Notes under the pieces: model-generated | Told to the model about the DNA's origin: nothing | What the model saw: only the letters and a program-made list of their open reading frames with translations | Database searches by the model: none | Source: Pelargonium nanum | Taxonomy: Eukaryota > Streptophyta > Magnoliopsida > Geraniales > Geraniaceae | Reading direction: 5' to 3' | DNA length: 64,000 bases | NCBI GenBank assembly: GCA_036897485.1 | Contig: JAYMTF010000023.1 | Coordinates: 1 to 64,000 of the forward strand | Translations under genes and position numbers: made by a program | Shown here: piece after piece, positions 22,953-34,700 of the stretch | Layout of the letters: each line of letters starts with the position of its first letter | Numbering within the stretch: position 1 is the stretch's first letter

Positions 22953-24180
22953 TATAATTTATTTTATTGTGTAAATGATTGGAAGTAAAAAAACAACATT
23001 TTAATAGTTATATTTCTTTCTATAATTAAGCATTAGAGAAAAATAAAATAACTTAATCATGAACACAAAGGGACAATTTTTGTAAAGGCAATTGAGTCTT
23101 AACCAATTACTATGGTTGATGATATTTTTTATCATGTTAAGCATTATATATAATATCAATGACGTTATTATTATTATTGTTGATGTTGTTATTAATACTT
23201 GATACGACTTCTTTTGTGTGTGAATACTAAATTTAATTTACAATTTTTTTATTAGGTTAGTGATTCTTAAAATTCAATAGTCAGCCATTTGGTTGAGGTT
23301 GAAATTTATCCAGTACTTACTAATCTCAAAAGTGATCATACAATCGAGGAGTGAATATATAGTTAATGCTTAGATATACTAATATGAAAGTTTCAGCATA
23401 ATTATTTTCTAGTACTCAAAATAGAAGAAAAAAAGAAGAAGAAATAAAACTAAATGAGACATATGCATTTCTAATACATTGGATGGTTAAAACTTAAAAT
23501 GATATGAAAGGAATATATATGGAGAGGGTTATTTTGCTGTGTAAATGATCAAATTCAAGTCAAAAGTAGGCATTGGTTTAGTCCTTTTATTTTATTTATT
23601 TATGTCAATTAAGCACTATATAAACGTACAATTTGAATTCAGCCAAGGAATTATTTTTCAACCGTTGTCGATCGGATTAGTAAAAGTTGTTTACTTATAA
23701 TTAGTATTTAATTAAGCAATGATTCAATAATGCATGTCCTCATAAGTCATAATCTTTGTTTCAACTTTAATAACTTTAAGGTGCACCAAAATTGCGATCC
23801 AATCCATCCTTCATATTTTTTCAAAAGAAAGAAAATTAAATAATCAAATAAAATAAGGTGGTCAAAATGTATTCAAAGCTAGAGACGTGAAGTTTGAACT
23901 AATTCAGAGGAGGAGCCTACTGGGCTTAAGCAACTACTTGCACAAATTATATGTTCCTTTCTGCGTTATTCACAACCTTTTATTTTGTATATACACCAAA
24001 ACTACGAATTGAAGATTTGTATACGCATACGCTTAATCTCCAACTTGCACAAACATATATTTTTCAAATTGTTGAAATTAATCCACACTTTCTGACTTGT
24101 GCCCATCAGTACGAAACTGTACGTATAGAGTTTTCTTAGTCACCAGCAACTTCTAAACCAACTTCCCAACTTCTACAATT
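22953..24180. other. AT-rich spacer
   Basis: AT-rich, with short TTA/TTG repeats at 23168-23200. No gene or identifiable repeat. Confidence 0.3.
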
Positions 24181-24189
24181 ATGTTCAGA

Positions 24190-24540
24190 TGTGTCACTCT
24201 CGTTTTGAATTTGCAGCTGCCGAATCAGATGACGTATCCATCCTCTATATGGTCGCCTAAAACTTCAAGTACAATCATTGTAGGTTGTTCATGCTCTTTA
24301 GGCTTAGGGGGAGGATTTCATTATTGCCTTTAACTTGATTATTCAGGTTGATAGGGAGGATTCCATTACCTTCGTTGCGATTATTCATGATGCTTTAGAC
24401 GTGGTGGCTTAGTTTGGTAGTATCAATTTTTTGTTTTCACGCGAGTTAGTTTGCGAACCTAGTGCTCCACAAGTTAGTTAAGCCTTCGGTCTATTTATTA
24501 TACTTGCATGGGTGGATTGGTCTTCAAACACTTGAATTTA
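24190..24540 (+). pseudogene. Possible second RNase H-type LINE remnant
   Basis: One plus-strand frame reads EDSITFVAIIHDALDVVA, then, after a stop, FGSINFLFSRELVCEPS and finally ILAWVDWSSN. This follows the HDxLxLVxxFxSxxFxFxxR ... WVxxxP order seen at the end of plant LINE RNase H domains. It is short and broken by stops, and the match is weak. Confidence 0.3.
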
Positions 24541-26020
24541 TACCGTTTTCATTATCGTCCAATTTAAAATAATAAATTATTAGTTTTTTTTGTGCTAAAA
24601 AATTATCATTCATATATAAAAACTTTGCTTACACGTATGCATCATTAATATTATGAATTAAGAAAAAAAAATGAACCTAATTAGTCAGTATAGTTTGAAG
24701 TTTAAAAGTAAACAAGCCTTGAAAAAATACTATACCTAAATACTTTTTGAAGCAAGATATCAAATAAATGACTTAGAAAAGTTGCGCCTTGTCTTTGGTG
24801 TAAGTTCGAAGACAGTGGTTTTGATCGTGGCTGTGGTAAGTGGTGACGAATACGTATTTTCATTTTTACGAAAATAATTCAAAATTCTGAATGTATAGCA
24901 AATCAGTCAAGAACACTCAAAACTTTGAGTTGGAGACATGCAATAAATTAATATATAATGCAGTATAAAAAAATGTATATATTTGCATGATTTTCGGCAG
25001 CAAATTAATATTAGAAAATAGTATTCATATGCTTGTTTCATTTCCATCCACAGAGTGATGAGCCAAAGTCGTCGGGTTCCATTATATTTGATTAATTAAG
25101 GAACTAATTAATAAATTAACTAATGAAAACGGTTGGTTTATTATCTCAATCATGCATGGGCAGTGACGTGAAGGAACAGATCATATACAATTCAACATAC
25201 CTTGTATTTAATGTTGTCGGGTTCGGTTACTTAGGTTTTCAGACATTGACTCTCTCATATTTCAAATTTTGATGAATTCAAATCCACGAGTATCTCTTTC
25301 TCACCATCTCTATCGTCGTGCCACTTATTTATTGTACCAGTATTAAATACTCTATTTAATTGGTTCATAAATGGTTACTTATGATTACTCATTGCTACTC
25401 GTTAATTTATTAGATGAGAAAGTTTGATGACTGACAAGTCTAGTCTGTTTATATTACTAGCTACGTATACAAATTTACTACAAACTGCCATTTTAATTCA
25501 TAAATAATTACTGCCAACTATTCTTAATTACCATCACGATCGTGCTTGGTAATGTTCTTTTTATAATTAATAGATGATAATCATTGACAAGTTATTAATT
25601 CTCTATTGTCGCTTTCATAACAAAAATTAATTCTCTATTGTTGATCTTTATAACTTTGATAATCAGCAACTCATAATGTTTAGTTTGTACAGGACTATAT
25701 TTGGGTATATGACTGGTCATCAAGCAAAGAAAATTTGCATTCCGTGAATTTTGTCTTGAACGCGGTTGGTTTTCTCCTACGTAGAAACTACAACGGTTAT
25801 AAAATAAAAAACAATTCGTCTTTTGTAATTATATTCATAGAGTTATGTCATATATTTCAAATGAATAGAAGAGTACGATTTTAATGTTATATATATTTTC
25901 TTAAAGTTATGTCATATATTTAACATGTCGTATAAAAATAATTGTATAAATGATGATGTGTTTGGCATATCAAACATATTATCAATATATTGGATTAGTC
26001 AAATTAAACTTTACGACTGT
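24541..26020. other. AT-rich spacer
   Basis: AT-rich, no gene, tRNA or repeat family recognised. Confidence 0.3.
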
Positions 26021-26029
26021 GTGTAAGAC

Positions 26030-26172
26030 ATGTGTGCCCTCATGCGCCCCTCCTATATACATGAGTGCTCTCAAGATGGGTGCGCCCTCATACCCTCACA
26101 ACATGCGTGCATCCTCATGCCTACCCCAAAACATGCACACCTTCATGCGCGTCTTGCATTCGCCCCTCCAAA
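26030..26172 (+). repeat. Degenerate short tandem repeat, unit about 30-40 bp
   Basis: The words CCTCATGC, CCTCATACCC and CTTCATGCGC, each followed by CCCC-type runs and ending in ACATG, recur four times, making a C-rich island in AT-rich DNA. Unit length varies, so only the pattern is certain. A 90-codon open frame across it is a by-product. Confidence 0.4.
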
Positions 26173-27050
26173 ATAGACAAATTTCAAGGCCTCCAAAGTC
26201 GCACCCTTATTGCTCAAGTTAAACTTTGAGACATTAGATCATGACCTATAAGGTCCTGGAGCCGTAGACACGCTTTGGCGCCTCCCATAATCTTAATGCA
26301 CGCATCAGTAACCTAGCTACATGCACGATTAGTAACCTACCAAATCTCTGTACTACACCTAAGAGTAAGTGTGTGTGAAAGATTTGGGCATGGTACGCTC
26401 GGAGCTACTTCCTAGACTTGGTCTTATGCCGTATATCTCCAACGCCTTAACTTAGCACTGACTTTAAGGAGATGACATCATTGACACCTCATTATTAGGC
26501 CTCGATGTCATATCATTGTGACATTTTTTTTTACGTTATCATGACATTATCATATGATGGATAAAATCAACATTTTAGATCATGCATGACATCATCAAGC
26601 CCACTTACAACCAATCACAATTTGATATATTGCCGCTCACATTTTAACTTTACAAGTATAAATCCCCTCTCAAGATATGAGCTAGGGACGGAGCCAGTGG
26701 ACTACATCGGGGGCTGCCCCCAAGCAACTACCTCTATCACTATTAACGGGAACATACTACCAATTAATCTATGATTTTTTTTTTGTTTCATTTCTTTAAT
26801 TAATAACTATATATCTATTGATCAATTTATTATTTTATTTTATTATTCACGATAACGAGAACACTTAACTCATATTTTTGTTTTGATTTTGTGTTTGAGT
26901 TTGATAGTACCGTAGAAATCCATGGGTTTTATAGAAATATAGGGCAATATGTTAAGTTTGTAGGTGAACCTTTTTATTGATGCCGTATGTTATTTGCCCC
27001 ATCACCGTCATTGAATTATTTGTGAACTTTTCCAATATTAGTGAATTCGA
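26173..27050. other. Spacer with possible transposon scraps
   Basis: Moderately mixed composition. The phrase GGGACGGAGCCAGTGG at about 26686 followed by GGGGGCTGCCCCCAAGC resembles ends of degraded DNA transposons common in eudicots, but ends and target duplication could not be defined. Confidence 0.3.
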
Positions 27051-27064
27051 GGCATATTTTTCGG

Positions 27065-27222
27065 TTGACCATTGCTGAGTTTGGTCAATAAGAGTTTTTT
27101 ACATTATCATTCAAGTTTTAACGTCGTCAAATTGCATTTGACCACGTGACCATAGTTGACCTGACAAAATTGACCACCCATGTGTTAAGCTCAATTGACT
27201 CACAGTAATTGGGCTATATAAA
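27065..27222 (+). promoter_or_regulatory. Promoter-like block: W boxes, G-box, TATA, no gene downstream
   Basis: TTGACC at 27065, 27138, 27156 and 27170, TTGACT at 27195, a CACGTG core at 27143, then TATATAAA at 27215. The TATA word is enclosed by an inverted repeat TTGGGCT...AGCCCAA. No plausible coding sequence follows for over 3 kb. It could serve a non-coding RNA or be the promoter left from a lost gene. Confidence 0.35.
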
Positions 27223-27229
27223 GCCCAAA

Positions 27230-28881
27230 AGATGCTTCAGCTGGGCCTGGGCTAGCCCATTAGACTAGTTCACCTAAACATATTTAGTAGCGAATTGGCT
27301 GAATGCAGTTCAATATTTTGGATTGTTTTTTTCTCTTTCCAAAATAGTCCCTACACTATTTCAAATTTTCAAAAGTAGTCTAAAACTGTATCGCGTTAGG
27401 ATTTACCGTTTGCTGAAGTGAGTATTAAAGTCCATCGTCGTATAATATAAAGTGAAAATCTACATATAATGGTATAAGTGAAACCTACTAATAATGCTGA
27501 CTTTTTGATAGTGGAAGCCAAAATTCGACTTGTATCTCACATTGAAAAATATGAAATCTTTTATTAAAACAATTACTGCACTTAGAAAATATTTAGTTAA
27601 GAGATGATTTACTATGTGCCTATTCAAATCTAGAGAGCAAGTTTGGGACTCTGGAGGTCGACAGGTAGATGAGTCGGAGCTAGATACTCGACGAGTTGAG
27701 CGGGGCGTGTTGTAACAAACATGAATACTTATTAACTTATTCTAACAACATTATTAATAACTCATGTAACGTATCTACGTACACTTATTTCAAAATAAAT
27801 AAAAATACAAGTAATACAAAACACTTATTCGAAAAGAAGTATATTTTATCATTCTGTTCATGATGAAACGAATAAAAACTCAATTATTCATGCTCAAGAC
27901 TGAAACTCAAGGTCTCTGATGTTTAATTGTACAAATCTCCGATAGTTCAAAAATCAGTTACTTAAAACCTCTCAAACGCAACAAACCAACAAATGTATCA
28001 TAGTCTCCTACAACCCTAACGTATATATATTCACAGTTGGCAAACCATATAGTACAATAGAAAAAATGGTTGATGACATCATCATCATGATCATGACCTC
28101 TATCTTGTACCACGTTGTTGCAAACAACCATTAAAGCCAAATTGTTCTTGCTTTCGCATCACAATGGAAATTACCATTTTCTTGCAACCAATACAAAACT
28201 TACAACGTACGTAGGTGATGTTGATTCAATTGCTCATTTAGTTTTTGGAGTATTGATACCAGCAACAATTTCTTGGTATTTCAAACTTCAACAAAGTTCA
28301 TAAAATTGAATGAAAATGTACAAGAACTACCCAAAAGTCTCAAATTCATGTTAAACTGAATTTTCTGAAGAATTATGTTTTAAATCAAAACCTTATTTTA
28401 ATTTGGTAGAGCCATGCACAGCCATTTGAACATTGCAGTCACTGTAGTAATGAACCCAACTTCATGATATTTTTTTTTTTGGATAAGAACTTAATGACAT
28501 TAAATTTTTAGTTTTATGAGCTTGGAAGTACTTTGGCTCACATCACATGTACTGGATATTTTGTCGTGTTTATGTATAGTTCTGCTTGGATATATTAGTC
28601 GGATTAGAAGACACTGACATTAAACAAAAAAATTACGATGCAAGAATATGATTTCTCCAATGAAGAGCTGGGGTACGGAAACCTCCTAGGTTTCATCGTA
28701 AACGGTTATAATGTTTAAATTATTAATATTTAATCTTTCTCAAGATCTTGTAGTATGGGGTTTGGGAGATTACCAATTGTACTTGTCTGTCTAAAAAGGT
28801 TTTGAGACTCCACTTGTGTTAATGACTCGGAGTAATGTGATCATAATTCTCAAAATTAGACGTGAGTCGTAGAAGCGCGAC
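27230..28881. other. AT-rich spacer
   Basis: Contains only short AT-driven open frames and no recognisable domain or repeat. Confidence 0.3.
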
Positions 28882-28982
28882 CTTGAAGACCTAGCTTGAT
28901 ATACTCTCGTGAGTCACGAGTGTCCTTGAAGGCCTAGCTTGATATGCACTTGTGAGTCACGAGTGTTCTTGAAGGCCTTGTG
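28882..28982 (+). repeat. 43-bp tandem repeat, 2.3 copies, with internal palindrome
   Basis: Units start at 28882, 28925 and 28968 with CTTGAAGRCC. The first two are nearly identical (CTTGAAGACCTAGCTTGATA against CTTGAAGGCCTAGCTTGATA) and each contains a hairpin, CTCGTGAGTCACGAG in unit 1 and a slightly imperfect form in unit 2. Non-coding. Confidence 0.7.
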
Positions 28983-30199
28983 GATATGGAGTCGCACAAG
29001 CTCACTGGATGGCCTGTGCGTAACAATGCGGAAGGGTTGGATGCCCAGAAGGAGGTCTTGTCCAAAAAAAGTGTGCTCTTTTATTTCGTACACATGTAAC
29101 ATGACCAAGGATTCATAGGCCCATTAATTTCACGACTTAATTCAAATTTAAAAACTATTAACCGATACAGAAGAAAACATGATTTTTTATCAAAAGAAAA
29201 AATCAAGTTGAATTAGTTGTGCAAAGTTGACAATGACATAAGGTGCATCGGGACAAATTGAAAGATAATATCACTAATTGGTTGATGAAATATTTGTACA
29301 AAAGTATAAAGGTACAAGGGAGGTGCTATTTTCTAAATCTAGCACTAGCATTTTAATATATTTCACTTGTTGATATTATCCGAAGGTCAACTTCACGTTG
29401 TTTTCTATACATTTGATCATTTCATAAAATTAATCGCCAATTTATTGAATTTTTGCATCGTTGCGTGTGTAGGTGTAACTGGTTAAAGTTCTATTTCTTT
29501 TCTTTTTTTGTCTATACATTGACACAACAAATTTCGATCAAATTATCTTTCTATTTTGGTCCCATTAACATCTATTCATGTTCATATTGTGAACAAATTT
29601 GTGAATCTTTCAAAGTCCAAACGATACATGTCATTTCTTTGAATTTTTGCTACAAAAATATAACTAGACGTTAAGTGAAAAAATATATATACATATAAAA
29701 CTCATTTTTCTCGTAATATTTAGTAAGACTCGCATTGACTATTTTTATTGTAAAAATGTAAGCCATTAGAGCCTTGACATTTAGATTACAATTTTGACAA
29801 TATTTAAAAATTTAGAACGAGATCAATAAGAATAACTCTGAGAATGAAATTTCTCATTATGATGAACCTTACTGTTGAACTCAACCTAATACATTTATGG
29901 GCATATGTAAACATTAGGGCTTGTTTGGTTATTGTTATATCTTTTGTAGAAATTAATAGAAATACTTTTGTGCCATAGTGAAAACAAGTAAAATATCAAA
30001 ATGTACATAATGTTTACGGCCACTCATGTGCAATTTCGTTGTCTTTGCAAGTGTGTACCAAAGAGAATATATACCAAAGAGACGTTCGGACGACCGTCTC
30101 CTACTCGAACTTTAAGAGATGAACGCCTGAGCAGTCTGCGGCTCGAACCTACCTGAAGCCTCCAGCAGTCCCCCTCCCTTCCCTCTCCACCCATATTCA
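28983..30199. other. AT-rich spacer
   Basis: No gene recognised. A GC-richer patch at about 30080-30200 has no identifiable domain. Confidence 0.3.
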
Positions 30200-30598
30200 C
30201 GCCCACACTTTGTCAATTTTATCATGGATTTTCAGAGGTGTTTCTTTCAACTCACAAGAAAAAAAAGTTGCAGTTTGTCCACTCAAAATCACAGATCGAG
30301 TCTAATGTTCCTATTGGAATCAAAGATGGAATCTTTCTCATGGAATGTCAGATGATTGACAAGACACAGTTGGTGATCTTAAACTAATTGACCTTTGATG
30401 GAGTTGAGTGTTTTCTTTCAAAGCTCAAAGTCACAGTTGGTGATCAGCTAGACTCCGGCTCTAACAATTGCACTCTCAATCGTTTTGTAGTTTCATGTAT
30501 TTTCAATTTCGTTTCCCTTATTTCTGGGGCGTATGTACTTTTGATTTTCATCTTGGAAATTAATAAAGAGTTTTTTGCTGATAAAAAAAAAGAGAGAT
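30200..30598 (+). mobile_element. Possible 3' end of a 5'-truncated LINE
   Basis: The segment ends ATTAATAAAGAGTTTTTTGC then TGATAAAAAAAAAG (about 30560-30592), the AATAAA-like plus poly(A) structure typical of plant L1 3' ends. The upstream 300 bases are a diverged non-coding or 3' UTR-like sequence. No reverse transcriptase is present and no target duplication was found, so the left boundary is a guess. A processed cDNA insertion is an alternative. Confidence 0.35.
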
Positions 30599-30620
30599 AG
30601 GTAAGATCTTGTTCTCGTTT

Positions 30621-30793
30621 TTAATTTTGTGGGTGGACCGAAGAGACAGATAAGACAAATAAGTGTCCATTCATGATAGGAGAAGATAGAAAGCTTAAGA
30701 ACGTCAAGATTTGAACCTCTGACTTTTCGGTAGCAAGACTCTGATATCATATTAGATAACCAACTCAACTAAGAGTTCGAATTAAAAGTTGAA
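30621..30793 (-). mobile_element. tRNA-derived SINE with 10-bp target duplication
   Basis: GTTCTCGTTT flanks the element at 30611-30620 and 30794-30803. Reading the minus strand, an internal Pol III promoter is visible: A box TAGTTGAGTTGG (30760-30771) and B box GGTTCAAATCT (30707-30717), with a tRNA-like GATATCAGAGTC between. The tail is AT-rich rather than pure poly(A). No coding capacity. Confidence 0.55.
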
Positions 30794-30879
30794 GTTCTCG
30801 TTTATTCTTTTAATACTCCATTATATTTAAGAGTTGATGTTACCAAACTAGCCCTTAATGTTGACGCTGCCGCTCTTTT

Positions 30880-31734
30880 TTAAATAAATTGTTAATTAAG
30901 TCACAAAACTGAACGAAAACAAAGAAGATGAAATAAGAAGAAGCATCTGATGGAACAACGAAGCTGCACGAACCAACCATGTCTTGTTTCGTGATCATTG
31001 GAAACACCAGTCTGCTGTGTATATGCTGTTGACGGAGATGGAGAAGCTCCCATTCGTCTTCTTCTCAATGGATTCTTTGTTCTCAACCCTCGCTCCTCTG
31101 GCACGGAATTTTTGCCTTGTCTTTTTCGCTTCGCTATTGCTTTTTGTCGCTGCTTATATATTTTCGTGTCCTTCGCCTTCTACAATCCCCTCTACTCAGC
31201 TCGCTCATTTCCAAAGCTTATTCCTTTTGGCGGTGTTGGGTCGTTTTCTGAACTGGGTTCTTGTCACAGAAGCGCATTGTTCCAGTTTTTGTAGGTAATT
31301 ACATGCGTCTTGTTTCGAGTTCCGGGTTCGGTTCTTGCTTGGCCTGTAATGTTGATGTTTTTGAGATGTTCCAAGGATTTGAAGACCCTGCATTGAGTTT
31401 TAAAAGATGGGTTTTGAATAATGCACATGAAGTGACTGAGGAAATGTCTCAGAAAGAAAAAAAAAATGAACTCCAGAATTTTTTACAAATTTGAGCCCAT
31501 TTAAAATTTGTAGCTCTCTTTACTACATAAATGTATTATTTAGAATGCTGAGGCATCTATACATTTATTTGTATACTATTGTAACTTTTAGATGGCTGAG
31601 GGGTGATGCTTGTGTGTCTTCCCTTTGATTTAAAAGGAAAGATCTTTGAATCATATGAAGTAATCAATAACAAGTTTCTATCCACAGATCAGCACCTTCT
31701 TCTTCCTGGGTGGGAGCTGAAGCAGGACGCTGCA
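30880..31734 (+). promoter_or_regulatory. Leader region of the H+-ATPase gene with inferred 5' UTR intron
   Basis: The block from about 30950 to 31295 is GC- and pyrimidine-richer than its flanks and ends in a consensus donor TTTTTGTAG then GTAATT (31295). A matching acceptor TCCACAG ends at 31687, 47 bases before the start codon. An intron in the 5' UTR is usual in plant proton-pump genes. A 104-codon open frame here (30984-31298) has no family match and contains several upstream ATGs, which I read as leader. The exact transcription start is not visible. Confidence 0.45.
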
Positions 31735-34700
31735 ATGGAGGAGGACAAGACAGCAATGGCCCTTGAGGCTATTAGCAAGGAAACGGTTGATCTGGTATGT
31801 CTTTTGAATTATTATGCGTTATGGTGATAGAATTTGCATCTATACTTTGTAAATCGGTGTGAAGTATGTTTTTTAAGAAACATTGTTCTAGGAAACTTTG
31901 CTGCTTTTGAATTCTTGGATTAGTGTTCCTTGTAATAGGATTTGATAGCTTCATTGCACGTTGATAGTACCTTTTTGGATTTAAGTTGTACGGGAACATC
32001 AGACCTATATTCTTGTATTCTTCACTTCGTGTTGCATTGTCCTAAAGTTGCCTAATCAAAGAAAAGGGACTAAATTGGAAAAATGCTTTTATGAACCCTA
32101 GAAGCATCTTATATGAGCTTTCATATTGGTTACAGAGCAAATAATGATCTCTGTTGAAATTAGTCAGAACAAAATCATGCAACTATATTATAGGTGATAA
32201 AATTTGCAAACATGAAAATTAATTTCTCTACTAAATTATTTTGGTTGGAAACTATTTGCTAATATAGAGTATACTTATGGCAGGAGACTGTTCCTATTGA
32301 GGAAGTTTTTGAAAAGTTGAAATGTACAAAAGGGGGTCTATGTAGTGATGATGTTCAGCAGCGTCTGGAGCTGTTTGGCTACAACAAACTTGAAGAGATA
32401 CAGGTTTGTTGCAAGTTCACTTAGCTTCTGGTCTTCACTCAACTATGGGAATATATATCTCATTTTAAAAGGTAAGATTTATTATGGTTTTGTTATAATA
32501 AAAAATTGTCATTTTCTACGCAGGAAAGCAAACTACTCAAGTTTTTGGGCTTTATGTGGAATCCTCTGTCATGGGTTATGGAAGCAGCGGCAATTATGGC
32601 CATTGGCCTTGCACAAGGAGGGGTAAATTCATAAAATACATCTTACTCATCTGATGGAAATGAGAAGAGCTTATTCAATCAGAACTAGAATCCTGATTTC
32701 CTATTTGTTTATCAACATGTTTCTCTCTGCAGGGCAAGGGTGTAGATTACCAAGACTTCATAGGCATTATGGCGCTGCTGATTATAAATTCAACCATCAG
32801 TTTTATAGAGGAAAATAATGCTGGAAATGCTGCTGCAGCCCTCATGGCACGACTGGCTCCAAAAGCCAAGGTTTGCCATCTAACAAGTTTATATTGGATA
32901 AATTACCATGTCTTGCTGTTGTAAAATTACCTTTTCAATCAACTGTCTCAATTTTACTATTGTCCCCAACCTGCTAAATTCTCACGACTCTTCCTAAAAT
33001 ATATTGTTTTCATCAGGTTTTGCGTGATGGGACATGGAGCGAGGAAGATGCATCTGTATTGGTTCCTGGAGACATTGTTAGCATCAAGCTAGGGGACATT
33101 ATTCCTGCTGATGCTCGTTTGCTTGAAGGAGATCCTCTGAAAATTGATCAGGTACCTCGTCTGTTTTGCTATAAGGTTAATCAAACATTAAATTCCTGGT
33201 CTTCAAACACATAATACAAAAGCAGAAAAAAAAAAAAATACAACTGGAATTATCTTTGTGAAATCAATATCACTGACCTTTCAATCATACCTTATTTTTT
33301 GGAGCGCAGTTGCATTTCTTTTATGTTAAAATGCTTCTACAACTAGACTAGGTATTTATGCAAACATGTAACCTTGGTCCTGTCCTAAGTGACACTTTAA
33401 TCGTAATGGCCTTGGACTTCATGGTTTTGAAACTTAGACATTAATCTGCCAATAACTGCATGGAAATCAAATCCAGAAATCACGATGAACACATTTTTAG
33501 TTATGTACAGACATGCATACAATGGTGTTTATTGCATGCGTGTCTGTATAGATATATAAATATTTGAATCTGGAAATGTTATATCACAAGATTTACATCT
33601 AAAACTTACCTTAAAATATGATCTGTATGCTTGTACTTGTGAACTAAAAGGCAGTAACTGCTATGGTTATGCTATAGACAAGTTCAATTGACTAATACCT
33701 GGATTTTCATAATGAAAATGTATCAAATTTATACTAAATTTTGGTGGTTTGCTGTGTGTTAAGTTGGAGTTCAATTCTAGCATTACGTTTGGCAAATTTG
33801 ATATTTGTAGTAAGTTTCACATACTTCAATATTGAGCTTAATTACTCTCTCTTCTTTCCCAGTCTGCTCTTACAGGAGAATCACTTCCAGTGACGAAACA
33901 TCCTGGGGATGGAGTTTACTCTGGCTCAACATGTAAACAAGGAGAAATTGAAGCAGTTGTAATTGCAACTGGAGTACATACATTCTTTGGGAAGGCAGCT
34001 CATCTTGTTGAATCAACTACACACATTGGGCACTTTCAGCAGGTACATTCTAGTGATTCTTGTCGTTTTGATGATACTTAGTTCATTTTCAGAACCTAAT
34101 ACCACTTGTGCAATTGCATTCTGCTAATATTAAGTCTCAGATTTTGCATATAACATCATATGCAATGTTACTATGATTCTAACAGGCAAAGGAATTTTGG
34201 AGGTTATACAATCAATATAGACTCTTGTGTGTAACCTAGAAAATCCACTCTTGACATTTTGCTTGATGGGTTCAGGTCTTAACTTCAATTGGAAACTTCT
34301 GTATTTGCTCAATTGCTATTGGGATGGTGATTGAAATCATTGGCATATACGGTATTCAAGGAAGGGGTTATCGTACTGGTATAGATAATCTTCTCGTTAT
34401 ACTCATTGGAGGGATCCCAATTGCTATGCCAACAGTTCTTTCCGTTACTATGGCGATCGGTTCTCACCGCCTATCTCAACAGGTCTGTGAACCTGGTTTT
34501 TAATTGATGTTATTTTATGCCTTTTCCTTGAGGTCTTTGCAGCAACAAATTGTTGGAGTTCTTAATAATCAGTTGACACCATGTGCAGGGTGCCATAACA
34601 AAGAGAATGACAGCTATTGAGGAAATGGCAGGGATGGATGTGCTGTGCAGTGATAAAACAGGCACTTTAACTCTGAACAAACTTACAGTGGACAAAAATT

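Noticed and set aside
26686-26730. GGGACGGAGCC phrase as a DNA transposon end
   Set aside because: Second end and target duplication could not be found.
30984-31298. 104-codon frame with hydrophobic stretches upstream of the H+-ATPase
   Set aside because: No family match; it ends at a good donor site and is best read as a 5' UTR exon of the pump gene.
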